From: an uncultured Pirellula sp.
GTDB lineage: Bacteria; Planctomycetota; Planctomycetia; Pirellulales; Pirellulaceae
DNA length: 64,000 bases
Direction of reading: 5' to 3'
NCBI GenBank assembly: GCA_903892355.1
Contig: CAITIE010000108.1
Span: 62,001 to 126,000, forward strand
The notes below the pieces were generated by a model. That model did no database searches. It was not told the DNA's origin and saw only the letters and a list, made by a program, of their open reading frames with translations. Shown here piece by piece: positions 59,317 to 64,000 of the stretch. Position 1 is the first letter of the stretch; each line of letters begins with the position of its first letter. The position numbers and the translations under genes were made by a program.

Positions 59317-60561
59317 CTACTTCCAGTCGTAGAGTTGCAGTGATTTTTGGGTTCGTACGGCAATACTCGATCCAGCGACCGCGATATGCCCCCACGACTC
59401 TTCGTCGGTGAGTTTGCGTTCGGAGAGGAGAGTAAACTCAAGCGGATTATGGGCGATCAGCCGAAGTTTTCCGGTTTGGTCGAGAGCGAGGATTTCTTTT
59501 CCGTTGCTGACCATGCTCCAATACTCACCGTAGGGACGGGTGACCCAAGCTTCTTTGCCGGTTTGCAGGTCGATGCAGGCGAAGCGTTTGTTGCGGAGAT
59601 GCATGTAGAGGTAATGATCGATCACGATTGGTGATGACATGTAACCCTCCAACTTGTTGTCCCATCGGGTCGTTGATGCACCACTCTTTACATCGAGCAG
59701 GAGCGATCTTCCCCCGTAACTGCTGGTAAAGATACCTCCGTTCCAAACGGTGGGTGTCAGGATATTCATTCCTCGGAACGCTGCCACTTCGTAGCTCCAA
59801 AGTTTGGATCCACTATCGAGATCAACCCCAGCGAGGTAAGTCCGAGTCTGAACGAGGAGTTGACGCTTCCCATCGATGTTGGCAATGACGGGTGATGAAA
59901 AGGCACCGCTGCTCATCATGCTTCCATCATCGCCCAGTGCGCTCCAGACAATTTCGCCGTTAGCCTTGTTCAGCTTGTGCAGGCCTTTGCCCGCTTGGAT
60001 GTAGAGGAAATCACCATCGATAATGGGAGAGCAAACCATCCCAAAGTCTGGCACCTTGTCGAACTTGGTCCCGAAATCGACTCGCCACTTTTCTTCTCCG
60101 TTTTGGCAATTGAGTGCGACCAAGACATCACGGATTCCACCGACATAAATCGTTTCTCCATCGGAGACCGGGGTGGCTCGGATCCAGCTGCCATTCCTGG
60201 CGGCGAAGAAAGGGACGCTCATCGAACCCTTCCACTCGCGGTTCCATCGTGTTTCACCGGTTCGACGGTCGACGCAGGTAACACGCTCGTTCCCACCTGC
60301 CGTTTCGGTGGTGAACACGGAGGACGGGGTGACGATGGGGCCTGAATAGCTGTCGCCGAAAGGTACCGACCAAACCATTTTGAGATGGTCTTCATCGAGC
60401 GTTTCAGGCCACGTTGGGTTATCGATCAAGCTATCTCGGTTTGGCCCTCGCCAACTCAGCCACTGCGACGAGTCCTCCGCGAGAGATGAGGGAGAAAGAG
60501 CGTTGATGGCGCAGATGCCCGTGGAGCAGAAAACCGCGAGCGAAAGGGCTGATATCTTCAT
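59317..60561 (-). CDS. PQQ-type beta-propeller repeat protein
   Basis: This 414-residue exported protein has a signal peptide (about residues 1-27, SLAVFCSTGICAINALSPSS) and then PQQ/quinoprotein-like blades: LSWRGPNRDSLIDNP (start), VTCVDRRTGETRWNREW, LVALNCQNGEEKWRV, LHKLNKANGEIVWSALG, ACIDLQTGKEAWVTRPY. These D/N-x-x-T/N-G-x-x-x-W blades resemble the PQQ-like domain of planctomycete surface proteins. No catalytic Asp/Glu pair for a dehydrogenase is apparent, so it is more likely a scaffold or binding protein. ATG 60561 is preferred to the earlier frame start. Confidence 0.85.
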   Translation of the reverse strand: MKISALSLAVFCSTGICAINALSPSSLAEDSSQWLSWRGPNRDSLIDNPTWPETLDEDHLKMVWSVPFGDSYSGPIVTPSSVFTTETAGGNERVTCVDRRTGETRWNREWKGSMSVPFFAARNGSWIRATPVSDGETIYVGGIRDVLVALNCQNGEEKWRVDFGTKFDKVPDFGMVCSPIIDGDFLYIQAGKGLHKLNKANGEIVWSALGDDGSMMSSGAFSSPVIANIDGKRQLLVQTRTYLAGVDLDSGSKLWSYEVAAFRGMNILTPTVWNGGIFTSSYGGRSLLLDVKSGASTTRWDNKLEGYMSSPIVIDHYLYMHLRNKRFACIDLQTGKEAWVTRPYGEYWSMVSNGKEILALDQTGKLRLIAHNPLEFTLLSERKLTDEESWGHIAVAGSSIAVRTQKSLQLYDWK

Positions 60562-60907
60562 GAGCGATTCCAGAAAGTGAGAGGGTCGGTGGGTCGCGAG
60601 CAAAGGTAACACAGGGATTACTAGATTTTTCCCATCAATTCAAAAGGGAACTGCATCAATGATGCAAACGGTTGGGGTTTCTTGAAACAACCGCAATCTC
60701 GGCCACCATTTTAGCCAGACGGCAACCCCCTTCTCGTGGGGGGAGTGCTGGGCGATTCCCTTTTTTCCATTTTTGGAAATCCTTTTTGGACAGAGGGGAA
60801 ATCCTGACCTAGGGTTCGATTGGACGACATCCTTGGGGTGAAGTTACGGAGTTGAAATCCGTGAATTTCGCGAATCTACGATTAGGAAATGGTTTCAGGT
60901 ATTCCGA
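60562..60907. other. Intergenic region upstream of the Tad-like genes
   Basis: This 346-bp stretch between divergent propeller and TadE genes probably holds the Tad promoter. It has several T-rich runs (tttttccatttttgg near 60760) and a GGGG-rich patch (60737-60745), but no clear promoter hexamers. Confidence 0.4.
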
Positions 60908-61342
60908 ATGCATGAGTTTTTGTTGAGGCATTCCGCGTGCAAACCGCGGCTGGGGCGAGTTAGGCGACGGGGCACCGCGACGGTCGAATGCGCCGTCGTT
61001 TTGCCTGTGTTCGTGTTGCTCCTGCTCGGAACGATGGAAGCCTGCTCCATGATATTCCTGCGTCAGTCGGTGGAGTTGGCGGCTTATGAGTCGGCGCGGG
61101 CAGCTGTGCTTCCGCAGACGACCTTGGTCAATGTTCAGTCGGCGGGAGCGTCCCTGCTGACGGCTCGCAAAGTTAAGAATTTTTCGATTTCGGTAAGTCC
61201 CACCAATTTTCAAACTGCAGCCTACGGGACTTTCATTCGCGTCTCCGCATCGGCGCCGGTAGCAAACAACAGTTTGTTTGGCTCGATCTTTTATAAGGAC
61301 ATGAATGTGGTGGGTACGGTCGACTTCATGAAAGAACACTGA
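60908..61342 (+). CDS. TadE-family pseudopilin
   Basis: TadE proteins are minor pseudopilins of Tad (Flp) pilus systems. This 144-residue protein has RRRGTATVECAVVLPVFVLL, with the E-C-A-V-V-L-P-V-F motif at residues 27-36 and one membrane helix (about 28-48). Residues 54-75 (VELAAYESARAAVLPQTTLV) are the conserved TadE continuation. The ATG overlaps a second ATG 4 bp later in another frame. It opens a three-gene plus-strand set with the vWA and Thr-rich genes. Confidence 0.9.
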   Translation: MHEFLLRHSACKPRLGRVRRRGTATVECAVVLPVFVLLLLGTMEACSMIFLRQSVELAAYESARAAVLPQTTLVNVQSAGASLLTARKVKNFSISVSPTNFQTAAYGTFIRVSASAPVANNSLFGSIFYKDMNVVGTVDFMKEH

Positions 61343-61409
61343 TCGCTTTATTATCCGGTGACATTTCAAACCTCATGATCATCAACTTGTTGTATGGGTA
61401 ACAAAAGCC

Positions 61410-62531
61410 ATGGTTAGGAAATCTGCTAGGAATCGACGCGGGGGGATATTGCCATTGATGGCGATTCTCTTACCGATCACTTTGATGTTTTCAGCATTCG
61501 CGATTAACGTCGCTTATCTCGAGTTAAGCCGTACGGAAATGTTTATCTGTGCCGATGCTGTCACACGAGCTTCGGGGAGAGATTTCGCGATTTCAGGAGA
61601 CAAATCGAATGCGATGAAACTCGGTCGTCAGGCGGCAAGCTTGAACACGGTGGGTGGGCAAGCAATGCAGCTTGCAAACTCCGATTTCGTCTTCGGGGAG
61701 GCTTCGAGACCTGATTTGACGAAGCGATACACCTTCGACCCTAAAGGGTCATTCCCGAACGCCGTGGAGGTTACACTTCGCAAGACTAGCGGATCGTCCA
61801 ACGGTAGTTTAGCGATGATGATGCCGATGATATTTGGTGGTGTCTCCTCGATTGAGGCTACGAAAACGTCGCGTTCGAATCCTTTGGAAGCGGATATTGC
61901 CGTCGTACTCGATCGGTCTGGTTCGATGGCTTATTCGGCTACTGAAGTAGCCGATGGATCGGTCCCCAAATCAGCTCCGTCTGGTTGGACGTTTGGCCAA
62001 GCGGCTCCGCCGAACTCACGTTGGCTCGATGCGGTGGCGTCGGTCAATGTTTTTCTCGCAGAAATCAACAAAACACCGATGAAGGAATTGGTTTCGCTGA
62101 GCACGTACAACACGGATGCTGGTACCGACGTTGGGCTGACAGTAGACCAGTCTTTGATTGTCCAAGCGATGGACAAGTACACCAAAAACTTTAATGCAGG
62201 TGGAACCAACATCACTTCTGGGTTGGATGTCGGTCGATTGACGCTGTTGAGTTCAACGTCGCGACCCTACGCAGCGAAGGTGATGATTATTTTGACCGAC
62301 GGAATCAACAATGTCGGAACTAAAGCACAGTTGATCGCTGCTGCGAATCTGGCAAAAAGTAAGAATATCATCATTTATACGGTGACGTTCTCCAATGAAG
62401 CGGACAAGACCACGATGGCACAAATTGCGGCCATTGGGCTTGGTAAGCATGCGCACGCGACGTCATCGACAGAGTTGCAAAATATCTTTAAGGATATTGC
62501 CAAGGGCTTGCCGTTGCTATTGACCCAGTAA
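61410..62531 (+). CDS. TadG-like protein with a von Willebrand A domain
   Basis: This 373-residue protein starts with a TadG-type N-terminal helix (GILPLMAILLPITLMFSAFA, then INVAYLELSRTEM, about residues 12-44). The VWA domain begins at about 158 with ADIAVVLDRSGSM (MIDAS D-R-S-G-S-M); the later MIDAS pieces are AGGTNITSGLD and VMIILTDGINN. Such domains bind ligands through a metal ion. It follows the TadE gene by 67 bp. Its vWA surface may mediate adhesion or assembly. Confidence 0.92.
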   Translation: MVRKSARNRRGGILPLMAILLPITLMFSAFAINVAYLELSRTEMFICADAVTRASGRDFAISGDKSNAMKLGRQAASLNTVGGQAMQLANSDFVFGEASRPDLTKRYTFDPKGSFPNAVEVTLRKTSGSSNGSLAMMMPMIFGGVSSIEATKTSRSNPLEADIAVVLDRSGSMAYSATEVADGSVPKSAPSGWTFGQAAPPNSRWLDAVASVNVFLAEINKTPMKELVSLSTYNTDAGTDVGLTVDQSLIVQAMDKYTKNFNAGGTNITSGLDVGRLTLLSSTSRPYAAKVMIILTDGINNVGTKAQLIAAANLAKSKNIIIYTVTFSNEADKTTMAQIAAIGLGKHAHATSSTELQNIFKDIAKGLPLLLTQ

Positions 62532-62600
62532 CTTTCCAGCAACCCCTGTCGCAGATCCATGGAATCAGCCTTCGTTTCACACCCTTGAGGAGTATTTTTC

Positions 62601-63923
62601 ATGCTTGACGAATTGAAATCGGCGAAGTTTTTTCGGACTCAACAACGCCTCCGAGGAGCGCATACCGTCGAGATGGCGTTTATGCTGCCGATCGTATTCG
62701 TCTTGTTTCTGGGTGGAATCGAGTTTGCAAGATTGCAGATTATCAAACATCTTGCCGACAACGCGTCGTACGAGGCGGCTCGCGCGGTCATGGTCCCCGG
62801 GGCAACCGTTGCCGAGGCGCAGGCGATTGCCAACAACGTGATGAAAATCGGTGGAATCACGGGAGCCACGGTAACGGTTTCGCCTAATCCGATTCTGGAG
62901 ACGACTCAGAGCATCAACGTCAGTGTCTCGATCCCCACGTCAAATAATCTTTGGTCGGCGGCAACGTTTTCTAAGAACCTTTCGATCAGTGCAAATACAT
63001 TGCTGGTCACCGAACGAGGGCCTGCGTCCCAAGTAAGCGCCATCGCGAGCTTGCCACCACCTCCGGTTGTCGTTCCTACCACCACGACGCCGACCACGAC
63101 AACGTCGACAACCACGGCTTCGACGACGACAACGAAACCGACAACGACAACAACCACTCCAACAACCACGGCTTCGACGACGACAACGAAACCGACAACG
63201 ACAACAACCACTCCAACAACCACGACTACTGCGACGACAACGAAGCCGACGACAACAACTACCACAACCACTCCAACAACCACGACCACTGCGACGACAA
63301 CGAAGCCGACGACGACAACGCCGACGACTACCACAACCACTCCGCCTGCAACGACGACGACAACTTCGACGACGACAACGACCACCAAGACTACAACGAC
63401 CGCAGGTACGGGGTCGGGCACCGGAACAGGAACAGGTGTCGGGTCAGGAACTGGTTCTGGTACAGGGACCGGCACCGGTTCGGGAACTGGCTCAGGCACT
63501 GGATCTGGAACCGGTTCTGGGACAGGATCCGGGACAACCATAGCCTCCGGAACTGGTAAGACTGGAACTACCACTACGACGACTGGTGGTGGCGGAGGTG
63601 GTGGCAGCACGGGTACTGGCTCCACGGGATCAACAACAACCTCGACAGCTCCAAAGACCACCACAACCACTACGGCGCCAACGACAACGACGACCTCGAC
63701 GGCGTCTACGACGACGACGGCTCCCAAAACAACCACAACAACGACCACCACAACGCCGACGACGATTCAACCACCCAAGACCACGACAACAACTGCACCT
63801 ACGACCACGACAACAACGACACCCAAGACCACGACGACAACCACGACGCCGACAACAACCCCAACGACGCCGCCGAAAACAACAACCACGACCTCACTAC
63901 CACCCCCGCCGCCACTTTTGTGA
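62601..63923 (+). CDS. TadE-like protein with a long Thr-rich mucin-like tail
   Basis: Residues 1-150 are a TadE domain: HTVEMAFMLPIVFVLFLGGI, then EFARLQIIKHLADNASYEAA (about 21-60). Residues 155-440 are low complexity: long Thr runs with K-P-T-T-T units, a Gly-Thr/Ser-Gly stretch (about 270-310) and a poly-Pro end (SLPPPPPLL). Such a tail is typical of O-glycosylated or wall-spanning linkers. GAGGAG lies 11 bp before the ATG. The DNA is repeated at 54-60 bp and 6 bp scales, so the tail length probably varies. It is the last gene before a strong terminator. Confidence 0.88.
   Translation: MLDELKSAKFFRTQQRLRGAHTVEMAFMLPIVFVLFLGGIEFARLQIIKHLADNASYEAARAVMVPGATVAEAQAIANNVMKIGGITGATVTVSPNPILETTQSINVSVSIPTSNNLWSAATFSKNLSISANTLLVTERGPASQVSAIASLPPPPVVVPTTTTPTTTTSTTTASTTTTKPTTTTTTPTTTASTTTTKPTTTTTTPTTTTTATTTKPTTTTTTTTPTTTTTATTTKPTTTTPTTTTTTPPATTTTTSTTTTTTKTTTTAGTGSGTGTGTGVGSGTGSGTGTGTGSGTGSGTGSGTGSGTGSGTTIASGTGKTGTTTTTTGGGGGGGSTGTGSTGSTTTSTAPKTTTTTTAPTTTTTSTASTTTTAPKTTTTTTTTTPTTIQPPKTTTTTAPTTTTTTTPKTTTTTTTPTTTPTTPPKTTTTTSLPPPPPLL
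63100..63900. repeat. Imperfect tandem repeats encoding the Thr-rich tail
   Basis: At 63100-63330 about four units of 54-60 bp encode TTTTKPTTTTTTPTTT-like text; at 63410-63540 short 6-bp g-g-t-a/t-c units encode GTGSGTG. Because units are multiples of three, the two other frames on this strand are also open for long stretches; these are not genes. Confidence 0.85.
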
Positions 63924-63955
63924 GTGTCCTAGCTGGGAATGTGGATGCGGACAAC

Positions 63956-63994
63956 AAAAAACGTGTTGCAATGCTAGCATTGCAACACGTTTTT
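63956..63994 (+). terminator. Perfect palindromic intrinsic terminator closing the Tad-like locus
   Basis: The sequence aaaaacgtgttgcaatgc is followed by its exact reverse complement in tagcattgcaacacgttttt, a palindrome of almost 39 bp centred on gctagc. A T-run follows in the given orientation and an A-run precedes, so it can end transcription from either direction. Confidence 0.93.
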
Positions 63995-64000
63995 CTTTTC

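Noticed and set aside
62906-63751. 281-aa minus-strand frame made almost wholly of Val, Pro and Glu
   Set aside because: It is the antisense of the Thr-rich tail; the repeated codons keep both strands open. No start signal or domain supports it.

Overview
The window reads as chromosomal DNA of a planctomycete, most like the Pirellulaceae (Rhodopirellula and relatives). The clues are a DUF1559 prepilin-like protein, a secreted multidomain protein with an LEQRLM-type N-terminus, a very Cys-rich protein of a type I associate with this phylum, an ECF sigma factor in one run with a membrane Ser/Thr kinase, a PQQ beta-propeller protein, a secreted CxxCH protein, and a separate CoaB and CoaC. This is assignment by gene content only. 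I see no rRNA, tRNA, insertion sequence, prophage or CRISPR array.

Layout. 1-1210 (minus): a partial sugar-locus-like protein and a methyltransferase. 1491-5675 (plus): a low-complexity membrane-anchored protein, then flagellar flgD and flgE; 5796-6782 is the EF-P lysyl ligase epmA. 6903-12930 (minus): a compact five-gene signalling run (coiled-coil membrane protein, tandem FHA-like protein, membrane Ser/Thr kinase, membrane protein, ECF sigma factor). 13464-17409 (plus): an extremely acidic protein and ileS. 17426-23694 (minus): a nine-gene run secG, yicC, gmk, rpoZ, coaC, coaB, bshB1 and two parts of a Zn/Mn ABC importer. 24224-24742: a secreted Cys/Ala/Pro protein with a clear terminator. 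24918-27830 (minus): an extracellular calpain-type protease with Ig-like domains. 28073-39348: rnhA with a zinc-ribbon tail, an M20 dipeptidase, clpS, a MazG-like pyrophosphohydrolase, an altronate-dehydratase-type enzyme beside a SelA-like protein that lacks the PLP lysine, a duplicated ABC-2 permease, a 2Fe-2S ferredoxin and bioB with a Cys-rich tail. 39825-43136 (plus): a primary-type sigma factor and clpX, each followed by a strong terminator. 43319-47114 (plus): the Cys-rich protein, the DUF1559 protein and a CxxCH protein. 47178-60561: thrC, rsfS, small proteins, a large membrane protein, a PhoD-type phosphatase, DinB, a lipoprotein, an M48 peptidase, a nucleotidyltransferase-HD fusion and a PQQ propeller. 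60908-63923 (plus): a Tad-like three-gene set (TadE, vWA/TadG, TadE with a long mucin-like Thr tail) closed by a perfect palindromic terminator.

The parts most worth following are the kinase/FHA/ECF-sigma operon, whose kinase has DYG for DFG and whose FHA-like domains have lost signature residues; the SelA-like protein with Ser at the PLP-lysine position next to a sugar-acid dehydratase; the nucleotidyltransferase-HD fusion; and the Tad-like locus with its Thr-rich tail. Short tandem repeats with 7 to 21 bp units occur repeatedly between genes and at gene ends.
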